From Rhizomys pruinosus (Eukaryota; Chordata; Mammalia; Rodentia; Spalacidae), in the NCBI GenBank assembly GCA_009823505.1, contig VZQC01005691.1, forward strand, positions 163,324 to 227,323: a stretch of DNA of 64,000 bases, read 5' to 3'. The notes below the pieces were generated by a model. It saw only the letters and a program-made list of their open reading frames with translations, was not told the origin of the DNA and searched no databases. Below are positions 23,506 through 34,192 of this stretch, piece by piece. Both the position numbers and the translations under genes were made by a program. How positions within the stretch are numbered: position 1 is the stretch's first letter; each line of letters starts with the position of its first letter.

Positions 23506-23580
23506 AGAATATTTTATCACAGCAACAGTAAAAGAAACTGAGACAAGGAGTAGACTTGGGTATTAAGAATATAAATTAAA

Positions 23581-23725
23581 AGCTGGGCACGGTGGTGCAC
23601 GCCTATAATCTAGCACTTGGGATGCAGAGGCAGGTGGAACTCTGTGAAATCAAGACCAGCCTGATCTACAGAGTAAGTTCCAGGACAGCTGGGGCTACAG
23701 GGAGACCCTATCTCAAAAAGACCAA
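23581..23725 (+). mobile_element. B1 SINE
   Basis: agctgggcacggtggtgcac through agaccctatctcaaaaagacc, followed by an (AT)n run. Confidence 0.92.
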
Positions 23726-23752
23726 ATATATATATATATATATATATATATG
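23726..23752. repeat. (AT)n microsatellite
   Basis: AT run forming the mutated tail of the preceding B1. Confidence 0.9.
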
Positions 23753-23849
23753 AATATAGGTTTATTTTTCTCATTCGTGTAAGGATTGTATGGAATAAAA
23801 AAAGCTATAGTTTCTTATGAAATCCTAATATTAAATGTATTTAAGGTTT

Positions 23850-23930
23850 TTCTTTCCTCCCTCCCTTCCTCCCTCCTCTTCCTTTCTTTCTTTCCTTCCT
23901 TCCTTCTTTCCTTCCTTCCTTTCCTTCTTA
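23850..23930. repeat. (CTTT/CTTC)n pyrimidine microsatellite
   Basis: Mixed C/T tetranucleotides, continuous with a reversed B1-like element. Confidence 0.9.
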
Positions 23931-24036
23931 GAAAATGTCTTACTTTGTAGCCCAGCTGGTTTGTAACTCGTGGTACTCTCCTGTCTCAGCCTCAAGAGTT
24001 TGAGGATTATAGATGTGAGCCACCATGCCTGGCTGT
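23931..24036 (-). mobile_element. Degenerate B1-like SINE
   Basis: Reverse B1: 'cttactttgtagcccagctgg' through 'gtgagccaccatgcctggctg', with many changes. Confidence 0.6.
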
Positions 24037-24175
24037 TTGACATCACTGTGTTTACAAAAGCAATATGATATTCAGACACTATGTGAATGCTCCAGTGGAG
24101 TGTGGGCAGAGATTAAAAACTAGCTATTTTGCTTCAATCATATCTTAGAAGAGAATAACCTCAACTGGATGTTTT

Positions 24176-24276
24176 GGGGTCAGTGTATGGCTCCGTGAGA
24201 GAGTGTGTGCTTAGCATGTGCAAGGACCTAGGTTCGATGTTCAGCATAAATAAGACAAAAACAAAACAATAAAAAT
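24176..24276 (+). mobile_element. ID SINE
   Basis: ggggtcagtgtatggctccg, GTGCTTAGCATGTGCAAGGACC, then the B box GGTTCGATG and an A-rich tail. This matches the tRNA-derived ID/BC1 family rather than B2. Confidence 0.7.
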
Positions 24277-25681
24277 CCCCAAGTGTAATGCAAAAGCCAT
24301 CAGGCTTGGCTTATTCAGATTCCCAGTGAGTCAGCCTATAAGAAAATAGGAAGCAGGGAAGAAGAGATGAAGGAACCCACTTCAACAAAGCAAGAAGGTT
24401 TATTAGGTAAGGAATAAATCAGAGAGGGCCTCCACCTCCTTGTGGTCCAGGGTCTGGAGGAAGTCTCTCTTACAGATTCAGAGTCTTTATACTTCTCCCT
24501 TCTGAGAGGGGCATGTGATTGAAGTTTTTGTCAAACACAGGAAGGCGGTTGGACGGTGATCATGGGAGGTACTGTTCAGAACTAATATTTTTCCATCATT
24601 TCTGACTCTAAAGGAATGTATACAAGAGTTGAGAAAGAAAAGAAACCAAAACATTGGGGTATCACAAAGCATTAGGGAAAGCACAGTTAGAAAAGAGACA
24701 GAAAGAAAAAAAAAAAGAAAGAAAGAGGTTAGGCTATTCTGAGGAATTCAGGAAAGCCGGAGGACTTACAGAACTTACAGAGAGCCACATGTCTGTGCAT
24801 TAAGGGGCAGGATAAAAGCTCACTATTATATTAATGCACTAAGTATTTCACCTATTGCTTTAACTTGACTTAAGGTGAACTCTCCTTCTTAGGGGTGGTC
24901 TTATTTGACTGGAAAATTAAGGTTATAGGCCAAAGACTGTTATTCTCTTGTCAAGTTTTAAATGGCTTTTTTTTTTTTTTTGCCACTGTAATACAGCCTA
25001 CAGTTTGGAGGGTCTGTTCTGCATTTCTTCTCATTCTTCATGGATCACTACTTCCCTGGAGCTGGGCTTCTCATGGTGAATCATGGGAAGGCCAGAAGCA
25101 AACCAAAGCCAGACCACAGAACCCTGATTCCTCAGCTACACTCACATTCCAATGTCACAAGGCCAAGGCCAAAGTTAGGAAAATAGACTTGTTTTCAAAG
25201 GAACGAGAGTAAATATATCATACATATTAACATATCTCCAATAAAACATATTAATACACCTATATTAAGTAAGAAAATACAAATTATAAATAGTGTGGAT
25301 AGCTTGATCTTCAGGTCTTTTGGATTTGTGGATAAAAGACTGCAGATCAGTAACACAGACGAAAGACTTATCACAGTGGTTGGTCACAGGTAGACTTTTC
25401 TGTGCTCACAACCTTTGATGATCTTTTTGGTTCCAAGAGACTCTTCATTATTAGAAAGAAGCATTTTCCTACACCACACTAAATATTACAATGCATCTCT
25501 GTCCTGAATGTACAAGTGAGATGAAATTGCCATTGATTAGATGACATAATTCTATATTATAATAATGCCTAAACATTTACTAATATTGATTAATGCATAT
25601 TATAATTTTATTTTTTATTGTTGAAGCAACAAACCTTTCTTTAAATCAGAAATATTTAAATGTGACTGTAACATAGTTCTT
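24277..25681. other. Mostly unassigned intergenic DNA
   Basis: Parts of 24360-25100 have LTR-like composition on the minus strand (ggtttattagg, ctttatacttctccc), but I could not define ends. 24708-24726 is a GAAA-rich tract. 25200-25680 is AT-rich and has no recognised feature. Confidence 0.4.
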
Positions 25682-25691
25682 AGACCTCAAC

Positions 25692-26600
25692 GTGAAACCC
25701 AAAACTCTGAAGGTGATAGAAGAAAAATTTTGCAGCAGCCTACAAGACATAGGCATAGGAAAAGATTTCCTAAATCAGACAGCAGCTGTGCAAGAAATAA
25801 GATCGACAACTGACAAATGGGACATCATTAAACTCAAAAGCTTCTGTACATCAAAAGAAACAATCAAGGAAATAAAGAGAAAACCCACAGAGTGGGAAGA
25901 AACCTTCATTTCTGATACATCTGACAGAGCATTAACTTTCAGAATATATAAACTACTCAAAAAACAAAGAAGAAAGAAAACAAATGACTCACTCAAAAGA
26001 TGGAACAAAGAGCTAAACAGAGACTTCACAAGTGAGGAATTAGAGATCGCTGAGAAACATCTTAAAAAGTGTTCAACATCACTAATTAAGGAAATGCAAA
26101 TCAAAACCACTTTAAGATATCATCTCACTCCAGTAAGACTGGCTAGGATCAAGAAAACAAATGATACCAAGTGCTGGAGAGGTTGTGGGGAAAGGGGAAC
26201 ACTCATCCATTGCTGGTGGGAATGTAAACTTGTACAGCCACTATGGAAAGCAGTGTGGAGAACCCTTGGAAGACTCAAAATGAGCTTGCCACCTGACCAG
26301 TCATACCACTCCTGGGTATATACCCACAAGACTCATCTTACTGCAGAGATACATGCACAGCCATGTTTATTGCAGCTTTCTTCACATAGTGAAGAGCTGG
26401 AACAAATCCAACTTGCCCCTCAACTGATGAATGGAAAGAGAAAATGTACATCTACACAATGGAGTTCTATGCAGCAGTAAAGAAAGATGACATCATGAAC
26501 TTTGCAGGTAAATGGATGGAACTATAAGCTCTCATGTTAAGTGAAGTAACACAGTCCCAGAAAAACAAACAATGAATGGTATCCCTCATCTGTGGATGTT
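25692..26600 (+). pseudogene. L1 ORF2 C-terminal relic
   Basis: Codons from 25692 read the ORF2 C-terminal region (KTLKVIEEK, WRGCGERGTLIHCWWECK) and stay open to about 26290, where a one-base deletion near 26297 shifts the frame. It was 5' truncated on insertion, so it never encoded endonuclease or RT. Confidence 0.88.
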
Positions 26601-26893
26601 AGTGCCAATTACCTAGTTGTAAGGTAAACTGAGCAATGTTATATTCCTCATGATTTGAAAACAACTGTTTTCCTTAACAGGTTCTAGAACTAAGCTACCA
26701 TTTATTTTCAGAGTTAGGAATCTTTGGTGATGGATGTAGGATATGTATGCATATTTTAGAGTAATATAAGATCAAAGGAATGCCAAAAAAACTAGTTTGT
26801 CATGATATTATGTCTAACCACAGTATTTATTTTATGGGAGTGCTTCTTAGTATTTCTTATACAAGGCTGCTTGAGCTTTTGTCCCAGCATTTT

Positions 26894-27063
26894 TTTCTTT
26901 TCTTTTTTTTTTGGTCTTTTCGAGACAGGGTCTCCCTGTAAGCCCCAGCTGTCCTGAAACTCACTCTGTAGACCAGGCTGGCCTTGAACTCACAAAGATC
27001 CGCCTGCCTCTGCCTCTGCCTCCCAAGTGCTAGGATTAAAGGCGTGTGCCACCACGCCTGGCT
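26894..27063 (-). mobile_element. B1 SINE in an L1 3'UTR, 13-bp target duplication
   Basis: Reverse B1 with a doubled ctctgcctctgcc segment. Flanks GTCCCAGCATTTT at 26881-26893 and 27064-27076. Confidence 0.94.
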
Positions 27064-28201
27064 GTCCCAGCATTTTCTAAAATATTATAGAGTATATAAA
27101 AGTATCAGGCTGGTGTAACTTAGCCTTTCTGGATGCTTAATGACCATACTTAATGCCCATACCAACTTGGCCAAGGTTCTTAAGGGATAACTATATTCCT
27201 TACTCTCAGAGGTCAACTAAGTCCCGGGTGACTATGCATGGGGGCATCTCTTGAAATGTCCTGCAAGTATGAGTCACCAGTTTTCCTGTTCAGGGAGGTC
27301 TTGGAGATCCACTAATGGGACTTCAGCCAGTGTCCAATCTATAGAGAGGACAGTCTGCTCATGCTTTAAAAAGGGAAGCCTGCTCTAGCAAGACCTGACT
27401 TTGTCCTTGCGTGGATGGAACTGGTAAATGAAAAGCCAAAAGGAGCCAGGGGTTCCCTCCCCCCCAAACCACCCCCCCCCCAGCGACCCTTGAGGACCAA
27501 ATCCTCAATTAACCTTGAAAAAAACAAAAACCTTGGTTAATCTGGGCTAACTGTGTGGCCTTAAACATCCAAAGGGAAAGTATAACCAGAAATATATAAA
27601 TAGTAAGGCCTGATAAATTGTACTTCAAGATAAAACTTGAAATCTTAGTCAAAAAACAAAAAAGAGCACAATTGTTTTGCCTGTCTTACTGGCAAGTGCA
27701 GCTATCCTGTGGCTGCCACTGCTTTTTCCATCCTTCAAAGACATGAGACACAGCTTTTCAACCTTCTAATATGGACTGAAGACTCATGTCTCTCTAAGAA
27801 TCCTCCAAACCTTCAGTGCCAGGTGGGGACTGCTGAGACTTCCAACTTGTGGACTGAGTTACTATTGGGGTTTCCACCTCTTCAGAATATAGACTGCCAT
27901 TGTTGGACTACCCAGGATGTATCATGGAGACCACTACAGGTAGATCAACACAGAAGGCGGTGCTTACTGGACCTCATTTGGTGACCATGGGAAGGGAAAA
28001 CCCCATTGTGGAACACAAGTGCAGAACTGTTGGTGGTTTGGGCTTGCCAACGAGGAGACTTCAAACATGACATATTTCAGCCTAATAAAGAAAAAAAAAA
28101 AAGAAAAAAAATTAAGCTGAAGATGCTAAAACCTATGATATATGTGGCATGCATATGTGCATATTTTGGAGTGATGCATATTAGAAGGAATAACAACAAT
28201 G

Positions 28202-28234
<33 letters not shown>
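28202..28234. repeat. (AAC)n microsatellite in L1 3'UTR
   Basis: Eleven AAC units. A short AACAAC stretch is at the same place in other L1 copies here (about 14780, 48623), so the array expanded from it. Confidence 0.93.
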
Positions 28235-28467
28235 GAAAGACTGCATCGAAGAACTGACTGAAACGGTGAACTTCTGCTCAAAACAGGAAACTTCTGCATC
28301 GAGAATTTTGAGAGAGACTGAGAAAAAGATGAAAAACATTTTTGGCAGAGTGCATGAGCTCTGTTGGGGGGGCAGAGATAGGGGAACGGGTCTAGATTTG
28401 ATTTGTAATTTTGTATGAAATGCACAGAGCTTCAATAAAAATTGGCTTTGAAAAAAAAAAGATTCTT

Positions 28468-28512
28468 CTGCCTTCATTTCCCAAGTGCTGAGATCACAGA
28501 TTGTGCCTGGTT
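28468..28512 (-). mobile_element. B1 fragment next to the L1 tail
   Basis: Only the head third of a reverse B1 is present (ctgccttcatttcccaagtg ... tgcctgg). The rest is missing, possibly through the L1 insertion. Confidence 0.5.
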
Positions 28513-28522
28513 ATACTGACCA

Positions 28523-28642
28523 GTGTGTGTGTGTGTGTGTCTGTTTGTGTGTGTGTGAGTGTGTGTGTGTGTGTGTCTGTGTTTGTGTGTGTGTGTCTGT
28601 GTGTGTGTGTCTGTATTTGTGTGCATGTGTCTCTGTGTGTTA
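28523..28642. repeat. (GT)n imperfect microsatellite
   Basis: GT repeats interrupted by CTGTTTGT units. Open frames in it on both strands are repeat artefacts. Confidence 0.95.
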
Positions 28643-28744
28643 TATATATGTGCACGTGTGTGTGGATGGACATGTATGCATGTATACGTAAAAGCCAGAG
28701 TTTGATGTCAGATGTCTTCTGTCCCTCTCCACTTTTATAAGTCT

Positions 28745-29310
28745 CTGTCTTTATTTTCATCTTTGGGAGATTCATGCATGCATACAACATATTACAATCA
28801 TTCTTGCTCCTTTACTCTCCCCCTCTTCCTAGATTCCCTTCTTATGTCTCCCTCTCAGTTTCAGGCCCTCTTCTAATTTTTTATTTATTTATTTATGATT
28901 TTTCATGTGTATGAATGTACCGTCTGCATGCAGGTCTGTGCACCCATGTCGTGCAATGCTGCAGAGGACAGAAGAGGGCATCGGATTCCCCTGGAGCTGG
29001 AGTTAAAGATGGTTCTCAGCCGCCATGTGGGTGCTGGGGATCGAACCCGGGTCCTCTGCAAGAGCAGTCAGTGCTCTTAACCGCTAGGCCATCTCTCCTC
29101 TTCTAATTTTTTATAACCCAGTGAGTCCAATTAATGCTACCTATGTACCCGTGGTGGTGTGGCCATCACTGGTGCACAGTCAACCTACCAGGGCCCACAC
29201 CCTAAAGGAAACTGACTTTTTGTCCCTAGTTGGCTTCAGCTTCCAGTAGCTTCGCAGGTTGGGGTTTCTCCTCTGCCTCTGGCACTCACAATCTTTCTGC
29301 CCTCTCTTCT
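28745..29310 (-). mobile_element. Lx-type LINE-1 3'UTR fragment, split by a B2
   Basis: Sequence around 29114-29310 (cccagtgagtccaattaatgc, accagggcccacaccctaaag) is, on the minus strand, the 3'UTR type typical of old rodent Lx L1s. It continues on the other side of the B2 at 28884-29096. A second similar copy is at 50780-51245. Confidence 0.65.
28884..29096 (-). mobile_element. B2 SINE with 17-bp target duplication
   Basis: Flanked by CCTCTTCTAATTTTTTA at 28867-28883 and 29097-29113. The head is slightly shortened (ends at gccatctct). Confidence 0.95.
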
Positions 29311-29940
29311 GTGATGTTTTCTGAGGCCTGAAGGTAAGAGATGTGATTTAAATGTCCCATTTAGGGTTGTAACAAATACTTTGACCTTTTATGAGATTCT
29401 GCATTAGTTGCTGTCCATTATACAAAGAAGCATCAGATGAAGACTGAGAACTGCAGTAACCTAAGGTAGAGAGATACATATTTACAGGGCAGTTTGATAC
29501 TATGTCTATTTAGTAAAATAATAGTAACAGGCTCACCCATGGGGACTACGAACCCTCCAACCAACAGTTCTTGAATAGATTTCTAGTATTAGGCTTGAGT
29601 TTCCTTCTGTGGAGTGGTCCTTAAATCCAATCAGAAAGCAGTTGGATAAGTGGTAACAGTCATGCCACTATTGCCCCATTGGGCCTATCTTGCTAGGCCA
29701 GTTATTATTGTAGCACATAGGGGTTATGACCTCTACCTTATGTTTGAAGACTGAGTCTCAAATCTAGCGGCAGAGCTCACCTATTGTCTATACTAGCTGG
29801 CCAGAAAATCCTAGGATGCTCCTGTCTCAGTCCCTCTGGCACTGGGATTTGGGGCTAGAGACCCACACTGCAGTCCTCAAGCTTATACGGCAGACACTTT
29901 GCCTAATGAGGCTTCTCCTTAACTCTGAGCATTAAAAAAT
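29311..29940. other. Unique intergenic DNA
   Basis: No repeat family, exon or RNA gene recognised. Confidence 0.45.
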
Positions 29941-29941
29941 T

Positions 29942-30135
29942 CTTTTTGCATTTATTTATTATATCTCTGGGGAAGGGGATGGCTTGTGAACGCCATGGTG
30001 TCGACGTGGAGGTCAGAGGACAAGTTATGGAAGTTGATTCTCTCCTTCTACCACGTGGGTCCTGAGAACTGAACCCAGGGGTCATTAGGCTCTAGTAGGT
30101 CAAGGCACTTGGTGCTGAGACATCTTGATGGCCTC
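29942..30135 (-). mobile_element. B3-like old SINE
   Basis: Reverse B2-superfamily layout: attatatctctgg tail side, ctaccacgtgggtcctgag centre, diverged head ending tcttgatggcc. Confidence 0.6.
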
Positions 30136-30164
30136 CAACTGAAAAGCTGTATTAAGTTTATTTG

Positions 30165-30332
30165 TCAATTTTCAGGGCTATGTGCATGCGGTGGTGAGCA
30201 TGTGGAAGCCAGAAGACAACGTGTGGGAGTCACTTCTCTACCTCTACCTTGTGTGCGTCCTAGGTTGTGAACTTAGGTCATCTGGCTCAGCAGGTGAAGG
30301 CCCTGGCCACTGAGCCATGTCTCAGACCCCCA
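30165..30332 (-). mobile_element. B3 SINE
   Basis: Reverse B3: gtgagcatgtggaagccagaagacaac, gtcatctggctcagcagg, ccactgagccatgtctcag. Confidence 0.7.
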
Positions 30333-30616
30333 AGAAGTGCTTAAAAACATGAAAAAGTTATACTTTATTGTCTAATATTGTATCAGTTGTATACATTAAT
30401 CATTGTATCATTGGATCAATTATGCAGCAAAAACATGGGCAACATACACATGCACTCATACATGTGTGTTTGCACATGGATGTAGGAATTCTTTAGCTTT
30501 CTTAACTTTTGTAAAGCCTAGTTACCAATCACAAATCATTTGATTTAAGGTCCTAAATATTAGGAAGAACACCGATGTATTGTTTTTTCCTTTTTTATTG
30601 ACATTTTGTATATTTC

Positions 30617-30867
30617 CTTTATATATATTTATTTCTTTTATTTTTAATTAATTATTTATTTATTTTTATGTATATGAATGTACTGTCTGCATGCAGTTTG
30701 TGCACCCATGTTGTGCAATGCTGCGGAAGTCAGAAGAAGGTGTCTGATTCCCCTGGAACTGGAGTTAAAGATGGTTCTCGGCCGCCATGTGGGTGCTGGG
30801 GATCGAAACTGGGTCCTCTGCAAGAGCAGTTGGTGCTCTTAACTGCTAGGCTATCTCTCCAGCCCCA
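30617..30867 (-). mobile_element. B2 SINE with 16-bp target duplication, nested in L1
   Basis: Flanked by ACATTTTGTATATTTC at 30601-30616 and 30868-30883. Confidence 0.95.
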
Positions 30868-31552
30868 ACATTTTGTATATTTCATACATCATTTTTCAGT
30901 CCAATTTGGATACATTCCCCTCCCCCTGCCCTTCCCCCCTCCCCAGTTTACACATTCTGCCATACATGTCTTGCATCTTTCTCTCAGTGTTTCCAAGGAT
31001 TTTTTCTGCAGAGGCTTGTTGTTTTGAGCAGAATTTAACTGTATCAGTCAGTTTTTTGACCCAGTCCTTATGTTGTTGTTGTTCCCTCCCTTTTGTATTA
31101 CTCAAATTATGTCTGTTTAAACAACACATATGGATCAAAATTATGACCTCGGGAATAAACAAAATTCCAAAATATGTTTGGGGATTCACTTTTTTCCTTT
31201 TAGTTTTATATTACTCTAGAATATGAATACATATCTTCCAGCCCTATATGGTAATTATAATGTCTGAATATAAGTGGTAGGTCGATTTTAGACCCCATTA
31301 AGAGGTTCACATTGTAAATAAAAAAAGAGAGAGAGATTCACATTGTAACAGCACAGTCGCTTTCAGATACAAAGAGATATAATAATAAAGTTTCTCAGTT
31401 TGCCAGCCAACTGAGGATTTGGTGTCAGCATCCACATATGAGGGAAACCATTCACCTTTTTTTTTTTTTTTCCTGGGACTGTGTTACTTCACTTAACATC
31501 ATGGCTTTGAGTTCCATCCATTTACTTTCAGAGTTCATGATATCATCTTTCT

Positions 31553-31553
<1 letters not shown>

Positions 31554-31585
<32 letters not shown>

Positions 31586-31601
31586 TTTTTTTTTTTTGGT
31601 G
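31554..31601 (-). mobile_element. Insertion consisting only of a tail-like A/(AG)n tract
   Basis: Inside the L1 ORF2 relic, a (CT)n(T)n tract, read on the minus strand as A-run plus (AG)n, is bracketed by the direct repeat TCATCTTTCTT at 31543-31553 and 31602-31612. The most economical reading is a SINE or L1 insertion truncated to its tail, later mutated into a microsatellite. Confidence 0.6.
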
Positions 31602-32098
31602 TCATCTTTCTTTACTGCTGCATAGAACTCCATTGTGTAGCTGTACCACATTTTTGTTATCCAGTCATCAGTAGAGGGAGATTTCGGTTGGTTCCAGCTC
31701 TTCGCTCTTGTGAAGAGAGCTGCAATAAACATAACTGTGGCTGTATCTTTGCAGTAGGATGAGTCTTGTGGGTATAGACCCAAGAGGTGTATGACTAGGA
31801 CAGGTGGTAGGTTCATTTTGAGTCTTTTAAGGGTTCTCCACACTGCTTTCCACAGTGGTTGTACAAGTTTTCATTCCCACCAGCAGTGGATGAATGTTCC
31901 CTTTCCCCCACAACCTCTCCAACTTTTGGTGTCTTTTGTTTTCTTGATCTTGGCCAGTCTTGAACACTGATGTACTGTTACATTCCCAGTGTCCTATCTG
32001 TTCAAGGCAGAGTACTCAGAGTGGCTGGGCTGTCGAATGCAGTGCTTCACCTGTTACCCTCACAGGACCCAGCAGAGACTCCATACCCAATGCTAGCC

Positions 32099-32447
32099 TG
32101 TGGTGGTTTGGACGAGTGTCCCCCATAGGGTGTGGGTGTTCAGACATTTGTCTCCAGTTGGTGGCACTGTTTTTGGAGGTCTTGGAGGGTGTGGCCGTGC
32201 TGGAGGGGGTATGTCGCTGGGGGCAGGCTTGGTGAGTTGACGGGCCTCGTAGTCTCCAGTTGCTTTCTTTCTGCTTCCTGTGCTCTTTGCGAGATGTGCC
32301 CCTCGGCGTGCTGCTCCAGCCGCCATGCCTCCCGCCACAATGGACTCAGACTCCCTGGAGCCGTCAATCGTGGGCTCGGATAAACTTCCTTTTATAAGTT
32401 CCTTGGTCATGGTGTTTTGTCACAGCAACAGAAAAGTGACTAATACA
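32099..32447 (+). mobile_element. Solo MaLR LTR with 5-bp target duplication
   Basis: TGTGGTGGTTTGGACGAGTG to GTCATGGTGTTTTGTCACAG ... GTGACTAATACA, flanked by TAGCC at 32094-32098 and 32448-32452. Complete LTR without internal sequence. The CpG content is notable (several CG), suggesting modest age or incomplete decay. Confidence 0.9.
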
Positions 32448-32591
32448 TAGCCCGTAGGAGAAATGCTTACTAAATTATATTATAATGCAAAGACTGGCTA
32501 CCCGTGCATTCTGATTGTAACTGTGAGACCATATGAGGACACTCCTGCCATTTGTTCCTGTGTCTTATTCTCTCTTATTCAGATTCTCTCT

Positions 32592-32594
<3 letters not shown>

Positions 32595-32642
<48 letters not shown>
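32595..32642. repeat. (TC)n microsatellite
   Basis: Pure TC run joined to a reverse B1. Confidence 0.97.
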
Positions 32643-32643
<1 letters not shown>

Positions 32644-32768
32644 ACAGGGTCTCCTTATAGTTCCAGCTGGCCTGGAACTCAGTCTGTAGACTAGGCTGGC
32701 CTTGGACTCATTGGAGATCCTCTGCCTCCTGATTGCTGGAATTAAAGGTGTGTGCCACTATGCCATTT
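32643..32768 (-). mobile_element. B1 SINE
   Basis: Reverse B1 from gacagggtctccttatagttc to gtgtgtgccactatgcc. Confidence 0.85.
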
Positions 32769-32820
32769 GGGTGCTGGGGATTGAACCCGGGTCTTCTGCA
32801 ACACTGAGCCATCTCTCCAC
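32766..32820 (-). mobile_element. B2 fragment (head only)
   Basis: Only tttgggtgctggggattgaa through gagccatctctccac remains, with an internal deletion after the B box. Confidence 0.6.
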
Positions 32821-33120
32821 TGTTAAGTTATAAAGTCATGAACCCCCAGATAAAAAGACACATGAGACTTAAGTCACTCCCGGAACATAGTTTACTTCCA
32901 TTGGAACTGCCAGAGCAGGCCGCATGTGGGCACGTGGTGGAATAGCAGCAGGAGCAGGGGCAAGATGGCAACTGGGAACCACCCATTTACAGCCATAAGG
33001 CAGGACCTCAGGTACAGGGGAAGAGGTCAGAAGATTGACAGCCTCTGGAGGAAGTGGACATTGGTGTGTTCCTTGGAATTCTGGGAAACCCAGACCTAAC
33101 ATCCAGCCCCCCAGATTCTT
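32821..33120. other. Unique intergenic DNA
   Basis: Relatively GC-rich; no feature recognised. Confidence 0.4.
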
Positions 33121-33132
33121 TCTCTCTCTCTT

Positions 33133-33329
33133 TTTTTTAAATTTTATTTATTTCCGTATGTGTATTAATGTATTGTCTGCATGCAAGTCTGTGCACCCGT
33201 GACGTGCAATGCGGCGGAGGTCAGAAGAGGGCGTCGGACTCCTCTGGGACTGGAGCTCTCCTGGAATTGGAGTTTCAGACGGCTCTCGGCCGCCATGTGG
33301 GCGCTGGGGATCGAACCCGGGTCCTCTGC
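33133..33329 (-). mobile_element. B2 SINE truncated at its 5' head
   Basis: Duplication-type B2. The reverse element ends at the B box (gggtcctctgca), and the A-box part normally ending in ccatctctccagcc is absent. Confidence 0.85.
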
Positions 33330-33745
33330 ATAAATAACGTCTTAGTAGTTTGTAGGTGTGCTTGTTAAATTTCACATTTCTTGTTAAATAGCTGATAACC
33401 ATCTTTAACAGAAATAAAACAGTACCTTGATGTCAATAAAATTCTTCTTAAAAAAGGAAGTAAATGTGGACACTTAAGTTATATACACTTTTAAGGCCAC
33501 ATAGTTAATGACTCCCACCATTTTTCTGTTTGCTCAGCTAAGATTTATGTTTAAGATTTGAGGTAGGGCTGTAGGTTGGTGTTTAAAGGGGAACATTACC
33601 TAATAACAGTGCTGTCTACTATATGTGTATCTCTAACCCTCTGGCTTAGCGTGCAATTAAAAGGCAAGGTTATTAAAACCACATGACTGTTACTTGTTTT
33701 GTGCTATAGTAGGTTGATTGATGTCTTTTTAAAAATAAATTAAAG
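33330..33745. other. Unique AT-rich intergenic DNA
   Basis: No feature recognised. Confidence 0.45.
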
Positions 33746-33746
33746 G

Positions 33747-33965
33747 GGGGATGGAGAGATGCCTCAGTGGTTAAGAATATTTACTGCTTTTACAGAGGAC
33801 TGGTTCAGTCTGCTCCACCCACACAGTGGCTACTACATGTCCTTAACCATAGTTGTCAGGAATCTGACATCCTCTTCTGATATCTGTGGGCAGCAGGCAT
33901 GAAAATGGTAAAATTATATATGTGTAGGAAAAACATACATAGACTAAAAAGAAATAAAATCTTAA
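33747..33965 (+). mobile_element. B3/old B2 SINE
   Basis: gggatggagagatgcctcag, cctcttctgatatctgtggg, AAATAAAATC tail; diverged body. Confidence 0.75.
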
Positions 33966-34036
33966 AATTTATTTAAACAAATTTAACTTTAAGGTATTTA
34001 AATTTTTTTCTCAATATAATTTCTCTTTCTTTCTCT

Positions 34037-34192
34037 ATTTTTTTTTTTTTTGGTCTTTGTGAGACAGCATCTCCCTGTAGCCCCAGCTGTCCTGGAACTC
34101 ACTCTGTAGACCAGGCTGGCCTTGAACTCACAGAGATCCACCTGCCTCTACCTCCCAAGTGCTAGGATTAAAGGCATGTGCCACCATGCCTG
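34037..34192 (-). mobile_element. B1 SINE
   Basis: T-run, gagacagcatctccctgtag, through ggcatgtgccaccatgcctgg. Confidence 0.92.

Larger units (their letters stand above)
23041..23545 (+). mobile_element. MaLR-type LTR carrying a U2 snRNA fragment
   Basis: Begins TGTGATGGTTCTTGC, followed by AATTGTCAACTTGACAA, and ends ATTTTATCACAGCAACAG ... GAAACTGAGACA. Internally it has a 17-base G run (23205-23221) and a ~61-bp imperfect duplication (CTGGAAGTGTGT blocks near 23350 and 23411). Near its 3' end a short U2-like insert (23476-23505) interrupts the usual AGAATATTTTATC sequence. Confidence 0.85.
25682..28459 (+). mobile_element. 5'-truncated LINE-1 with long 3'UTR and A tail
   Basis: Begins inside ORF2 and contains the ORF2 C-terminal region, its stop region near 26600, then a 3'UTR of nearly 1.9 kb interrupted by a B1 (26894-27063). 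It has an (AAC)n tract at 28202-28234, an AATAAA signal at 28434-28439 and an A tail at 28450-28459. The end of the 3'UTR (AAAGACTGCATC, GCACAGAGCTTCAATAAA) is shared with L1 copies at 12006 and 47221. Confidence 0.88.
30583..31962 (-). mobile_element. 5'-truncated LINE-1 (ORF2 end and 3'UTR) with nested B2
   Basis: On the minus strand: ORF2 C-terminal region (from about 31962 to the stop near 31430), then 3'UTR and A tail near 30583-30600. The ORF2 part reads WRTLKRLKMNLPP and ..YTMEFYAAVKKDD in 31843-31535. It is cut by an A-tail-only insertion at 31554-31601 and has a T-run at 31459-31472. Its 3'UTR lacks the long block found in 25682-28459. Confidence 0.87.

Noticed and set aside
28485..28790. 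Cys/Val-rich and His/Thr-rich proteins
   Set aside because: Direct translations of a (GT)n microsatellite on both strands.
32093..32410. 105-codon minus-strand frame, Pro/Arg-rich
   Set aside because: Lies wholly in a solo MaLR LTR.
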